DNA of 64,000 nt from Stenomitos rutilans HA7619-LM2 (GCA_019358945.1 JAHHIE010000030.1:18409-82408), one strand, 5' to 3'; shown: positions 18,855-29,469, counted from the stretch's first letter. Notes: generated by a model not told the origin, from the sequence alone. Made by a program: numbers and translations.

Positions 18855-20846
18855 TCATTTACTAGGGCGCTGAAGCATCGTTTCCAGCACTCGTCGTTTC
18901 GAATCGGTGTCCGTGCCAACCAGTCGGACATACGCACGGCTGTGTTCAGAAATCACCGCGGACAAGGCAGCTAGCACCTCACTTTCACGCTTTGCTTGAA
19001 TCACGCCGCCCGTTTGCCACGAACTCGTTTTAAACCGACGCTCATCGGCATACTCGGTACTAATCTGGTAGCCCTGAGCCAGTGCTCGACGAACTTGCTC
19101 AACCGCTTCCTGGCTTAAACCTGGTGGGGCAGGGGTGTAACTACTGTAAGCAGGACCAGCGCTGGCAGAGCTAGAACGATCGCCATTGCTAGTTGTCGCA
19201 CCAGCCTGACTTGCACCAGCCCCGCCCGGTCGTTGAATAATCATCTCGACCACTCGCCGCTTCGCTTGCGTATCTACCCCAATCAAACGGACATATTCAC
19301 CGTTATGCTCAGCGATACAACGCTCAAGCGCTCCTAACACATCGGCTTCGCGTCTGGAATCGACCGCGCCACAGGTTTGCCATGAGCTGGTTTGAAAGCG
19401 CCGCTTATCGGCGTGTTCCATCCCGACTTGATGCCCCTGTGCCAGCAGTTGCCTGACCTGAGCAACTACGTCTGCGCCTAAACCTGCTGAAGGCGCAGCA
19501 TATCCTCCCTGACCCTGACTAGAGGAAGCCTGGTAACTAGACGGCGATGAGGCCATCCCTGGTCGCTGAACGATCAGTTCACCCACTCGGCGTTTAGCCT
19601 GCTTATCGACTCCAATCAACCGCACGTATTCTCCACTATGCTCAGCCAGACACTGCTCCAAAGCGGCAAGGATATCGCCTTCGCGCTGAGAGTTAATCGC
19701 CCCGCAGCTCTGCCAAGAACTGGTCTGAAAGCGCCGTTTATCGGCATGCTCGGAGCCAATTTGATAGCCTTGAGCCAGCCACTGACGTACCTGAACGATC
19801 GCGTCCTGACTTAACCCTGCACCCTGAGAGCCGTTATTACCAGAGCCAGCGTTGGAGCCAGAGCGATTAGTATGGCTGGCATAAGAAGCAGACGATGTTT
19901 GCGTTTGATCACCCGTTCGCCCGTTGGGCCGTTGGATAATGGATTCAAACACCCGGCGCTTGGCACCTGGATCAATGCCAATCAACCGCACATAATCTTT
20001 GCTATGTTCAGCTAAACAGGCTTCCAGTGCGGCAAAAACTTCTGATTCTCGTGTGGCCTGAATAGGTGCACAGCTTGTCCAAGAAGCCGATTGAAACCGT
20101 CGTACATCGGCATGTTCGGTGCCAATGCGAAAATTTTGAGCCAGCAATTGACGTACCTGTTGCACCACGTCTGCACTTAGGCGTGTGTGGCTGCTCGACC
20201 CGCTCGATTCGTAAGCCCGCGTCATCTCATCCCTCACAGATGCTATACAACTAAGATTGTCAGCGCAGTGATAGCCCGATCGCAGCGCGTCATTAATACC
20301 CAACACATGGGTTGCAAACTTAACATCGCCTGCCTGAACATCAGGAAGGCGATCGGCCTGTTGCTGGTTGGTAATCACCGACCCCGAAGCAACATACTTC
20401 CCAGGTGGAATTTCAACATCCTGAATCAGCACATGCATCATTACAATGCTGCCCTGACCTACCCGCGCATTAAATACCGTAGAGCGGAACCCGATAAAAC
20501 AGTCGTTGCCAACATAAGCAGGACCGTGAATCAGCGCCATGTGGGTGATAGAGGCATTATCTCCAATCCAAACAGAGTAAAGATTGCTGTCATCACCAAC
20601 CACTCGCCCACGCTCTAAACCGTGAACTACCACACCGTCTTGAACATTCGTACCGTTACCGATATGAAAGGGGCTGCCCTCATCTGCGCGGATGGACGTT
20701 CCAGGCGCAATCAATACTTTTTCGCCGACGTAAACATCCCCAATGATATTCGAGAACGAATGCACGTAGGCGGTTTTGTCAATTTGTGGAGTAGTCAGAC
20801 TCTTCGACCAGGGAGTGGGGGGAGCCGCAGCACTACGAGCGACCAT
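18855..20846 (-). CDS. ccmM: carboxysome scaffold CcmM (gamma-carbonic-anhydrase-like domain + four SSUL repeats)
   Basis: [35 protein letters not shown] left-handed beta-helix; four RuBisCO small-subunit-like repeats ([32 protein letters not shown]). Confidence 0.95.
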   Translation of the reverse strand: MVARSAAAPPTPWSKSLTTPQIDKTAYVHSFSNIIGDVYVGEKVLIAPGTSIRADEGSPFHIGNGTNVQDGVVVHGLERGRVVGDDSNLYSVWIGDNASITHMALIHGPAYVGNDCFIGFRSTVFNARVGQGSIVMMHVLIQDVEIPPGKYVASGSVITNQQQADRLPDVQAGDVKFATHVLGINDALRSGYHCADNLSCIASVRDEMTRAYESSGSSSHTRLSADVVQQVRQLLAQNFRIGTEHADVRRFQSASWTSCAPIQATRESEVFAALEACLAEHSKDYVRLIGIDPGAKRRVFESIIQRPNGRTGDQTQTSSASYASHTNRSGSNAGSGNNGSQGAGLSQDAIVQVRQWLAQGYQIGSEHADKRRFQTSSWQSCGAINSQREGDILAALEQCLAEHSGEYVRLIGVDKQAKRRVGELIVQRPGMASSPSSYQASSSQGQGGYAAPSAGLGADVVAQVRQLLAQGHQVGMEHADKRRFQTSSWQTCGAVDSRREADVLGALERCIAEHNGEYVRLIGVDTQAKRRVVEMIIQRPGGAGASQAGATTSNGDRSSSASAGPAYSSYTPAPPGLSQEAVEQVRRALAQGYQISTEYADERRFKTSSWQTGGVIQAKRESEVLAALSAVISEHSRAYVRLVGTDTDSKRRVLETMLQRPSK

Positions 20847-21130
20847 AAACAGATTCTCCTATGAAAAATTTAGCGAGTGCACACCAATGGCGTGAAGGAG
20901 CCAGTCGCAAGCATCTGCTAAGACTGAAACGCTAGGCGATAGGCCAGAGCAAACACTGCCGTAGGACAATCCTTTTGCTGAGGCCCGCGCTCCTTCGTTG
21001 AGGGCGCATAAAAGACATCCCTGAACTCGGAGCCTGTCCGCGCCAAACCCTTAAAGGAAGCTCTGATGCCGCCTTGACCGCACCAGAATCAGCGCTCTGA
21101 AGAGTGAACGCGAGAGCCTGGAGTGCAGCA

Positions 21131-21433
21131 CTAGCGGTAATCGTCTCGCTTGTTGTAAAGGCGACGATCGTCCACACTAACCGTGTCAATAATCCCCACT
21201 ACCACCGCATCGATCGGACGGTGTTCGCTGCCCGCCACCTGACGAGCAGCACTACCACAGCTAACCAGAACCCACTCATCCATCCCAGCACCAACCTGAT
21301 CGGCAGCCACTTCATAGCGTGGTAATGGAGCGCCTTCCTCATCCATAAATTGCAGGAGGAGAAACTTCACACCACTCAAGCTTGGCTCTTTCTGAGTGCT
21401 GACAACCGTGCCACGGACTTTTGCAATCTGCAT
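21131..21433 (-). CDS. ccmL: carboxysome vertex protein CcmL (BMC-P)
   Basis: MQIAKVRGTVVSTQKEPSLSGVKFLLLQ...GAGMDEWVLVSCGSAAR...IDAVVVGIIDTV. Confidence 0.95.
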   Translation of the reverse strand: MQIAKVRGTVVSTQKEPSLSGVKFLLLQFMDEEGAPLPRYEVAADQVGAGMDEWVLVSCGSAARQVAGSEHRPIDAVVVGIIDTVSVDDRRLYNKRDDYR

Positions 21434-21453
21434 GCTGCTTTCTTTTGCGTTCG

Positions 21454-21807
21454 TTATGGTCTGGTGTAAGGGCCAGCGTGAATCGCTCTACCGCTGACGC
21501 TATCCCGGAACTGCTCCACTTCATCGGTGTAGCGGATGGGGAGCACATACTCCAGGTTTTCGTGGGGACGAGCGATGATGTGAGTTGAGAGCACCTGCCC
21601 ACCGCTCACACGCTTGACGTTATCAACACCAGCCGCAACTGAAGCTTGCACTTCCGAAACATCGCCACGCACAATCACCGTCACGCGACCGCTACCAATT
21701 TTTTCGTAGCCTACCAGCGTAACGCGAGCCGCTTTTACCATTGCATCGGCAGCTTCCACAACAGCGGGAAAACCGAGCGTTTCAATCATTCCAACAGCAA
21801 TCGCCAT
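21454..21807 (-). CDS. ccmK1: carboxysome shell hexamer CcmK (K1-like, C-terminal extension)
   Basis: [60 protein letters not shown]. Confidence 0.93.
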   Translation of the reverse strand: MAIAVGMIETLGFPAVVEAADAMVKAARVTLVGYEKIGSGRVTVIVRGDVSEVQASVAAGVDNVKRVSGGQVLSTHIIARPHENLEYVLPIRYTDEVEQFRDSVSGRAIHAGPYTRP

Positions 21808-21995
21808 GAGTCGTACTCCCTAAATAATTAGTCAAAAACAGTAAACAGTCTGGCTTCGTGCCTGAACGCTTAACATAAGGCCGAAACCAGGTTTGCCAGT
21901 GGAAATATCCAGTGCGAACGGTCTAAAGCCTGCGTGAAGGGTGCAATCAAGAATCCAGCCTTGCGGAAAATGTTGGATGAAGCATCCTGCCTTCG

Positions 21996-22304
21996 CTAGA
22001 CGCGAAACTGCTCAACAGCTTCGGTGTAGCGGATTGGTAGTACGTATTCCAGATTTTCATGAGGGCGCGCGATGATGTGAGTAGACAAGACCTCACCACC
22101 ATTTACCCGGTTTGCCGAGTCAACGCCAGCCGCGATCGATGCCTGCACTTCTGAAACATCACCGCGCACAATTACTGTGACACGTGCACTACCAATCTTC
22201 TCATAACCGACTAAAGTTACGCGGGCAGCTTTGACCATTGCATCCGCGGCTTCCACAACCGCAGGGAAGCTCTTTGTCTCAATCATTCCAACAGCAATTG
22301 GCAT
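21996..22304 (-). CDS. ccmK2: carboxysome shell hexamer CcmK (K2-like)
   Basis: [60 protein letters not shown]. Confidence 0.94.
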   Translation of the reverse strand: MPIAVGMIETKSFPAVVEAADAMVKAARVTLVGYEKIGSARVTVIVRGDVSEVQASIAAGVDSANRVNGGEVLSTHIIARPHENLEYVLPIRYTEAVEQFRV

Positions 22305-23029
22305 ATCCTCCTACTCCCTTCCTACAGAGTTATCTTGCAAATATTTGGTAATAATGCTTGACAGAGATACCGCTTAAAATTATGACGGAAAATGCCATTA
22401 TTAAAGCTCTTTTGCAGCTTTGGGTATCTTCATTTAAGAATAGAGCGATTGTCTTACATTTGGCAATATAACTGTAAATAATATTTTTAGATTTTAGTTA
22501 TTAGTAAAACTGATTTAATCGGGTCTCTCGCTATGTATTCTGCCAGAGGGTCAATAATTTCTCATTATTTATCCAGGTTTTTGAGGCTGATGCTGATGCA
22601 GCAGTTGTCGTTGACAGGTCTCTTTAATGAGCTGAAACCTCTATACGTTGGGAGGTAAACGGTAGACGAGCGCCATTCCTTATCTTCGAGTTAACGAGCA
22701 AACCTGGTTGTCGCATTTTGATAGATTATTTACAATAGTTTACATAATTTTTTATCTATACAAGAAGAAGATACATTTGTTATGACGTATTAGACGGGTG
22801 ACAATGCTGTTGCAACGGTCTGCGATCGCGACTATTGACCGAGATTTTGCTGTTCTAGAGTGTCGGTCTTACGCTAAAGTAAAGACAATTAAAGTGCTCA
22901 GCTAACTCGTTGATAATTAATTAAAAGTTTGAGCAAAAGTTTGAGGTTCTTGAAACCTTGCTAAAGCGATTTGAAGTGAGCCTTTAAAGGCTAGAAAGAT
23001 TACTTAAGTTTCGGTGCGATGGTCTTTCA

Positions 23030-24865
23030 ATGATTCAGTTTCTCCTCCAATCAAGTTGGTGGGTGCCTTGTTATGGGCTAATCGGTGCAATCCTGACGCT
23101 GCCCTGGTCAACTGGAATTGTCCGTCATACTGGCCCCAGACCTGCTGCTTATTTCAACTTATTTATGACGGTGCTGTCGTTTTTACACGGCGCTATTGTG
23201 TTCAGGGCAACCTGGAACCAGCCGCCCCAGGCGATCGTCTTCCATTGGTTTCATGCAGCAGATTTAGATCTAACCTTCGTGCTGGATATTTCGGCAGTGA
23301 GCGTTGGTGCGATGGAATTGGTCACAGGACTAAGTCTGTTAGCGCAACTGTTTGCTCTGGGATACATGGAAAAAGATTGGGCACTAGCGCGGTTTTTTGG
23401 CCTCATGGGGTTCTTTGAAGGAGCTATGAGTGGGTTAGCCATTAGTAATTCGCTGCTGCTGACCTATGCGCTGCTGGAGATGCTGACTCTTTCAACGTAT
23501 TTATTGGTTGGCTTTTGGTATGCTCAACCGCTGGTGGTAACGGCGGCGCGAGATGCATTTTTGACTAAGCGAGTCGGCGACATCCTACTGCTGATGGGGG
23601 TTGTTGCCCTTTTTACCTTGAGCGGCACGGGCAGTTTCTCTGAGCTTTACGAGTGGGCTGATACGGTGACATTGGCCCCTACGACAGCAACGCTGCTGGG
23701 GTTTGCTTTGATTGCTGGGCCAACCGGAAAATGTGCGCAGTTCCCCCTCCACCTCTGGTTGGATGAGGCGATGGAAGGCCCTAACCCAGCGTCGATTTTG
23801 CGTAACTCAGTAGTGGTTGCCTGTGGTGCTTATGTGTTGATCAAGCTTCAGCCGATCTTGAATCTTTCGCCGATCGCCCTATCGGCGCTAGTCGTGATTG
23901 GCGCAACAACGGCAATCGGAGCTTCGTTAGTGGCGATCGCGCAAATCGACATCAAGCGAGCGTTGTCACACTCAACCAGTGCTTATTTAGGCTTGGTTTT
24001 TATCGCCATCGGGACTCAATGGACAGGCTTTGCGTTGATGTTGCTCTTTGCTCACGCCATCTCGAAAGCCCTGATGTTTATGAGCGTTGGCTCGGTGATT
24101 ACTACCACGCATAACCAGGACTTGACTGAGATGGGTGGGCTATGGTCACGCATGCCAGTCACTACCTCTGCGTATGTCATGGCGTCTGCTGGTTTGATAG
24201 GGATTCTGCCGCTGGGTGGTTTCTGGGCGCTGCGGTTGGGCATGGATGACTTTTGGACGGCTGATCCGCTGCTGGTTGGGGTTGTGCTGGTGGTCAACGC
24301 CCTGACAGCGTTGAATTTGACGCGTGTTTTTCGATTAGTGTTTTTGGGTTCATCCCAGCCGAAGACGCGACGTGCACCAGAGGTGGGTTGGGCGATGGCT
24401 GTCCCAATGGTGTCGTTGATCATTGTGACGCTGCTGACCCCAGTGATGATGGATCGCCTGTCTGTTTTACCTGACTGGGCGTATTTCAACCATACGGCGG
24501 CGCTACTTCTGGTGCTATCAGGTATTGTTGGCTGTGCGCTGGGTTCCACCATTTATCTCCACAAAGCCTGGTCACGATCGGTGCATTTGCCTTGGCGCGT
24601 CTTGCAAGATTTACTGTCGTATGACTTCTACGTTGAACGGCTCTATGCAGTGAGTGTGGTAAAAGGTGTCGTGCTGATGGCGCGCTTCAGCAACTGGTGC
24701 GATCGCTACATTGTGGATGGCATGGTTAATTTCTTGGGGATTGCCTCTATCTTCAGCGGCGAAAGCCTGAAATACAGCATTACCGGACAATCTCAGGCCT
24801 ATTTGCTCACGATTTTAGTGGCTGTTAGTCTGCTGGGTGGGTTCTTAATTTGGTTCGCGTGGTAA
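23030..24865 (+). CDS. ndhF: NDH-1 subunit 5, CO2-uptake type (NdhF4-like)
   Basis: Proton-pumping subunit motifs (FPLHLWLDEAMEGPNPASILRNSVVVACGAYVLIKL); operon with NdhD and CO2 hydration protein. Confidence 0.9.
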   Translation: MIQFLLQSSWWVPCYGLIGAILTLPWSTGIVRHTGPRPAAYFNLFMTVLSFLHGAIVFRATWNQPPQAIVFHWFHAADLDLTFVLDISAVSVGAMELVTGLSLLAQLFALGYMEKDWALARFFGLMGFFEGAMSGLAISNSLLLTYALLEMLTLSTYLLVGFWYAQPLVVTAARDAFLTKRVGDILLLMGVVALFTLSGTGSFSELYEWADTVTLAPTTATLLGFALIAGPTGKCAQFPLHLWLDEAMEGPNPASILRNSVVVACGAYVLIKLQPILNLSPIALSALVVIGATTAIGASLVAIAQIDIKRALSHSTSAYLGLVFIAIGTQWTGFALMLLFAHAISKALMFMSVGSVITTTHNQDLTEMGGLWSRMPVTTSAYVMASAGLIGILPLGGFWALRLGMDDFWTADPLLVGVVLVVNALTALNLTRVFRLVFLGSSQPKTRRAPEVGWAMAVPMVSLIIVTLLTPVMMDRLSVLPDWAYFNHTAALLLVLSGIVGCALGSTIYLHKAWSRSVHLPWRVLQDLLSYDFYVERLYAVSVVKGVVLMARFSNWCDRYIVDGMVNFLGIASIFSGESLKYSITGQSQAYLLTILVAVSLLGGFLIWFAW

Positions 24866-24880
24866 CTCTGGAGTGGCATC

Positions 24881-26413
24881 ATGCTCAGTGCGTTAATCTG
24901 GATACCGATTTTGGGCGTGTTGCTCATTGGGTTTGGCGTTGAACCGCTGATTCCATCACGAGCACGGCTGGTGGCGTTACTCACGGTTGGCAGCGTGTTT
25001 CTGCTGACGATCGTGCTCGGTACCCAGTTTGCAGTCGGGGATGCAGGCATGCAGTTTGCAGAGCATTTGGTCTGGATTGAACCACTGGGTTTGACCTATG
25101 AACTGGGGGTTGATGGCTTATCCTTACCGTTAATTGCCCTGAACGGTTTGTTGACGGCGATTGCGATCGCGGGTGGAGAGCCCTCAGTCAATCGCCCTCG
25201 GCTTTATTTCATCTTGCTATTGCTGCTCAATGCCAGCGTGACAGCCGCCTTTCTTGCCCAGAATTTGTTGCTGTTCTTTTTGTTCTATGAGATCGAACTC
25301 ATTCCGCTTTATCTGCTGATTGCCATTTGGGGCGGAGCAAACCGGGGTTATGCTGCAACCAAGTTTCTGATTTACACCGCCATTTCAGGCATTTTGATCC
25401 TGGCTGCGTTTTTGGGATTGGCGCTGCTGACGGGTGCCCCCAGCTTCGACTACCAGGTGTTGTTAACGCAGGTTTTGCCCCTGGGTCAGCAGTTTGTCCT
25501 GTTGGGGGCAATCTTGATCGGGTTTGGCATCAAAATTCCCCTGGTGCCTTTCCATACCTGGTTGCCCGATGCTCATGTGGAAGCATCAACGCCTATTTCG
25601 GTGCTCTTAGCGGGCGTGCTGCTGAAACTGGGTACCTATGGCTTGCTGCGGTTTGGGTTAGGGCTTTTTCCTGAAGCGTGGGCCGTGTTGGCACCCTGGC
25701 TGGCAACCTGGGCAGCAGTCAGTGTCCTTTATGGGGCGTTTATGGCGATCGCCCAAACGGATATGAAAAAGATGGTGGCCTATAGCTCGATCGCGCATAT
25801 GGGCTATGTGCTGCTGGCTGCTGCTGCCGCTACACCGCTGAGTCTTTTGGCCTCCGTTTGCCAGATGGTTAGCCACGGACTGATTGCAGCGATGCTCTTT
25901 CTGCTCGTAGGGGTCGTCTATCAAAAAACAGGCACTCGCAATCTAGAGGCGCTGCGGGGTCTGCTCAATCCTGAGCGAGGTTTGCCCCTCATTGGCAGCC
26001 TGATGATCATTGGAGTGATGGCAAGCTCTGGCATCCCTGGCATGGTGGGCTTTATTTCAGAGTTTTTGGTGTTTCGAGGCAGTTTTCCCATCTTTCCAGT
26101 GCAGACGCTGCTCTGCATGGTGGGAACGGGTCTCACAGCCGTGTATTTTTTGCTGTTGGTCAACCGCGCGTTCTTTGGGCGGCTGTCGGAAAGCGCCGAA
26201 AATCTGCCGCCAGTCTCCTGGAACGATCGCGCCCCAGCCATGCTTCTCGCTGCCTTAATCGTGGTGCTGGGATTACAACCGAACTGGTTAGTTCACTATA
26301 GTGAGACGACCACCAAAACCCTGATAAGTGATCGCTTGGCGATCGCGCAAGCCTCTGTAGTTGTTAAACAAGTGGTTGCTAAACAAACGCTAAAAGCGGA
26401 AATAATGGAATAG
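24881..26413 (+). CDS. ndhD: NDH-1 subunit 4, CO2-uptake type (NdhD4-like)
   Basis: FYEIELIPLYLLIAIWGG, KIPLVPFHTWLPDAHVEASTPISVLLAGVLLKLGTYGLLRF. Confidence 0.93.
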   Translation: MLSALIWIPILGVLLIGFGVEPLIPSRARLVALLTVGSVFLLTIVLGTQFAVGDAGMQFAEHLVWIEPLGLTYELGVDGLSLPLIALNGLLTAIAIAGGEPSVNRPRLYFILLLLLNASVTAAFLAQNLLLFFLFYEIELIPLYLLIAIWGGANRGYAATKFLIYTAISGILILAAFLGLALLTGAPSFDYQVLLTQVLPLGQQFVLLGAILIGFGIKIPLVPFHTWLPDAHVEASTPISVLLAGVLLKLGTYGLLRFGLGLFPEAWAVLAPWLATWAAVSVLYGAFMAIAQTDMKKMVAYSSIAHMGYVLLAAAAATPLSLLASVCQMVSHGLIAAMLFLLVGVVYQKTGTRNLEALRGLLNPERGLPLIGSLMIIGVMASSGIPGMVGFISEFLVFRGSFPIFPVQTLLCMVGTGLTAVYFLLLVNRAFFGRLSESAENLPPVSWNDRAPAMLLAALIVVLGLQPNWLVHYSETTTKTLISDRLAIAQASVVVKQVVAKQTLKAEIME

Positions 26414-26452
26414 ATACTTCATCCCTCAGCCCTTCGTCTCGTTTGAATCATC

Positions 26453-27598
26453 ATGACCGATACGCTCAACGTAGCCGCTCAATCGTCATCGCATCCGTTA
26501 GCGGGGTATATCAATCGCTTGAAAGCGGGCGATGCGCTACTGCCAGACACGCCCCAAAACGTGTTGGAAGTGGTGGGCATTCTCAAGAGTTATGGCATTG
26601 TACTGGAGGCTTATTACCAGAATCTTCTTTACATCGCTGAACATCAATTCCTCGTCTTTTTCCCGTTTTTCAAATATTTCAATGGCGATGTTTCCTTAGC
26701 CAGGCTGTTACGCCACTGGCAGCACAATCGCATCAACTTTGAGTATGCCGAATACTGCATGAAAGCTATGTTCTGGCATGGTGGCGGCGGTTTAGACGCC
26801 TATCTAGATTCGTCAGAATTTAGGGCACAGGCGCAGTCAGCCATTCAGGCAAGAATCAAGGGAAATCCCTTACTCATAGGGTTAGATCGCTTGTTTCCAG
26901 ATTTTTTGCCTGAGCAAGTACGGCAACTGTCCTACTACAGCGGGCTGGGTCAATTTTGGAAGGTGATGAGTGAAATGTTTCTGGAACTCTCCGATCGCTA
27001 CGATCGCGGCGAGATTCAGTCTATCCCGCAGGTCGTTGACCATATCAAAGCAGGGCTGGTCGCTGCTGCAAGCCTACCCATCACCTATACGGTCAAGCTG
27101 CGCAAGCAGTCCTACGACATTATTCCAGCCTCAACCGGGTTAACGTTTTTGCCCGATGTGGCGGTGCCTTACGTAGAGGCCGTCTTCTTCCGGGGTACGC
27201 CTTTTTCCGGCACAGTTTCATACAATGCACAGGCGCACCAAATTTCGCCTGATCAAGGCCGCTTTGCCTATGGTGCGCTGTATGCTGATCCGCTGCCGAT
27301 CGGGGGTGCTGGCATTCCTCCCACCTTGCTGATGCAAGACATGCGGCACTATCTGCCAGAGTATCTGCACGAAATCTATCGCCGTGGCCTACGGGGTGAA
27401 GACGATTTGCGGGTCAAAATCTGCGAGACGTTCCAGAAGTCAATGTTCTGTGTCACCACCGCTACGATTCTAGGGTTAGCTCCTTTCCCCTTAGAAACAA
27501 CCGATCCAGAGCAGCAGCGGCAAAATCAAACGTATCTGGAGGGCTGGATGGATCGCTTTGTCCAATCTCGCTTGCCCAATGTGCAGTCGATCGCTTAA
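26453..27598 (+). CDS. cupB: CO2 hydration protein (ChpX/CupB-like)
   Basis: Long conserved ORF directly after ndhF-ndhD; LYIAEHQFLVFFPFFKYFNG, FWHGGGGLDAYLDS, GVQSIA-like C-terminus; CupA vs CupB assigned from absence of a following cupS. Confidence 0.8.
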   Translation: MTDTLNVAAQSSSHPLAGYINRLKAGDALLPDTPQNVLEVVGILKSYGIVLEAYYQNLLYIAEHQFLVFFPFFKYFNGDVSLARLLRHWQHNRINFEYAEYCMKAMFWHGGGGLDAYLDSSEFRAQAQSAIQARIKGNPLLIGLDRLFPDFLPEQVRQLSYYSGLGQFWKVMSEMFLELSDRYDRGEIQSIPQVVDHIKAGLVAAASLPITYTVKLRKQSYDIIPASTGLTFLPDVAVPYVEAVFFRGTPFSGTVSYNAQAHQISPDQGRFAYGALYADPLPIGGAGIPPTLLMQDMRHYLPEYLHEIYRRGLRGEDDLRVKICETFQKSMFCVTTATILGLAPFPLETTDPEQQRQNQTYLEGWMDRFVQSRLPNVQSIA

Positions 27599-27677
27599 GA
27601 GCGAGAAATGAGTGAACGTGTAATGTTGAGGTGCGGACGTACAGTCGTGCGTCTCCTACGAGGGATCTCATACCAAT

Positions 27678-27810
27678 AGGACTTACGCAGTTGCCCCCTT
27701 TTCTTGTACGCCCAAAGGGCTTTAAGCTCCCAATTCTGGGGGACTTTGAGTGCTTGCTCCCCCAAATTTGGGGGCTGGGGCGCTAGTTTTAGAGAATTTG
27801 CGTAAGTCCT
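27678..27810. repeat. MITE-like element
   Basis: Perfect 12-bp terminal inverted repeats AGGACTTACGCA / TGCGTAAGTCCT flanking a 133-bp non-coding unit with internal CCCCCAAATTTGGGGG. Confidence 0.7.
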
Positions 27811-27866
27811 GACCAATTGAAAGTAACCGACTGAACGCACGATCGCTAAGTAGAGCGATCGTCACA

Positions 27867-28493
27867 TCAATCCTCATCATTCGCCACATTCACCCACAGT
27901 GCTAAGCCACCACCACGCCCACGAGCCGCAATCAACGTCGGAGTGACTCTGAAAAAGGCAAAAAAGGGAAGACTGCGAGCGGATTGTGCGTAAATGTTTT
28001 GTGTGACCTTACGTCCTGGTACTGCGCCATTGTAAATGGCTTTGCTCAGCACAGTCAGTTGTACGTGGGTAAAGTCAAAGGCCAGCAAATTCTTCTTGCC
28101 CAGGTAATGCGCTGGGCCAGTGAACCGTAGCAGCACTGGGCCAACCTCAACCTGATTGTCGATCGTCCCTTTTCCGATCGCCGCATCGCTAGCCTCTGCC
28201 TGAAAGGAAATTTGAGCCACCGCAAACTTGGGTACATAGAACCCATTTCCCAGGACAATTCCACCACGCCGCACCTTTCGTGTACCTGTGGCAAAGCACA
28301 ACTGCCAAGTCCCCAACAATGGCTCGAAGGGGTAGAGTAGATGCTCTTGTTTTGCGGCTTTTTCTGCTTGTAGCAAAGCGTTCACAACGGCTGAAGCCGT
28401 CGGGCGATCGTTCGCCTTCGCTTGAAAGGCAACTGCGGCCTTAGTTAAGACCGCTAAAAAGCTAGCCGATGGAGAAACCAGGTCAGCAGTCAT
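27867..28493 (-). CDS. PAP/fibrillin family protein
   Basis: LLQAEKAAKQEHLLYPFEPLLGTWQLCFATGTRKVRRGGIVLGNGFYVPKFAVAQISFQ. Confidence 0.8.
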   Translation of the reverse strand: MTADLVSPSASFLAVLTKAAVAFQAKANDRPTASAVVNALLQAEKAAKQEHLLYPFEPLLGTWQLCFATGTRKVRRGGIVLGNGFYVPKFAVAQISFQAEASDAAIGKGTIDNQVEVGPVLLRFTGPAHYLGKKNLLAFDFTHVQLTVLSKAIYNGAVPGRKVTQNIYAQSARSLPFFAFFRVTPTLIAARGRGGGLALWVNVANDED

Positions 28494-28560
28494 ACAGTCT
28501 TTTCATTACCATTTCAATCGCAACAACCCTAAGCTAACGGATAACGGGAACCGCGATCGC

Positions 28561-29469
28561 TTACGGTGACGGCTCGGTTTCAGAAGCAGGTTTAGCATCA
28601 GCGGTGTTGGGTGCTGCTGGGTTTTGGGTCTCGGTGAACGTCACGTCGATCGCCTCTAACGTCGGCGGCTCCTCCAAAATGGGTGACTCTGGTGAAGACT
28701 CTGAAACAGCAGGAATGCTCGTAGCATCTGAAGCAGCCGTATCTGCACCAACCGCATCAGCTTCAGGAGTACGAAATTGCTTTCTAACGTAGACTGGTTT
28801 GCTCTCACGTTTGGCAGTCAGTCCCTTAAATGAACCCTGGACTTGTTTGGCGATCGCAGCTAACGTACTCTCCTTCGACGGCTCCTTCTCGTTTAGTTGC
28901 CCATCGCCATCAAACTGTACCACCGCCGTATCAGCCGCGATCGTTTTGGAGGACGGCACAGCCTTTTGACGGGCATTGGCAAAATCAGCAGGCGTTAGCG
29001 GCACATAGGGGTGCTCTTCTACAGCAGGGGGTGGCGTACTGGTGGGTGTGGTGGTCGTCGTCACAAGTGCCTCGACCCACGCTGTCAGCTTTGCAGCCTG
29101 TTTGCCGATCGGCTGAGCGATCGGTGCCAGCACCTTAGATTTCGATAGTCCCTCCCACGTCTGAGACAGTGCCGCTCGCCATTCGGCAGGAGTGGGTACA
29201 GCCGTTTGCTGATCTACTGGTGCAACCTGCCGTCTCAGCTCAAGTGTCTGCCAGCCCATCCAGCCAAGTAAGACCACACTCGCCGTTTGTCCTAGCAGTA
29301 CGCCGCCCGTAATGCGCCCTGCACAAACCCACAGCACTAGCGCATAAAACATGCCCAAGCCACTCCAGAGGAAGTCGTGCTTACGATGAACCTCTGGGAA
29401 AAAGAACGCCGCCATATAAAGTGCAACGCTGCTCAACCCAACGACAAATGCCAGAATATATGCCAGCAT
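28561..29469 (-). CDS. Ycf66 family protein
   Basis: MLAYILAFVVGLSSVALYMAAFFFPEVHRKHDFLWSGLGMFYALVLWVCAGRITGGVLLGQ; ORF open from 29496. Confidence 0.88.
   Translation of the reverse strand: MLAYILAFVVGLSSVALYMAAFFFPEVHRKHDFLWSGLGMFYALVLWVCAGRITGGVLLGQTASVVLLGWMGWQTLELRRQVAPVDQQTAVPTPAEWRAALSQTWEGLSKSKVLAPIAQPIGKQAAKLTAWVEALVTTTTTPTSTPPPAVEEHPYVPLTPADFANARQKAVPSSKTIAADTAVVQFDGDGQLNEKEPSKESTLAAIAKQVQGSFKGLTAKRESKPVYVRKQFRTPEADAVGADTAASDATSIPAVSESSPESPILEEPPTLEAIDVTFTETQNPAAPNTADAKPASETEPSP

Noticed and set aside
20932-21189. 85-aa ORF between ccmM and ccmL as an extra carboxysome gene
   Set aside because: Overlaps ccmL in another frame, no recognisable domain or ribosome-binding site.
24052-24552. 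166-aa minus-strand ORF inside ndhF
   Set aside because: Antisense shadow ORF of a clearly recognisable NDH-1 subunit.
27462-27840. ORFs 27462..27671 and 27595..27840
   Set aside because: Antisense to cupB 3' end or spanning the MITE-like repeat.
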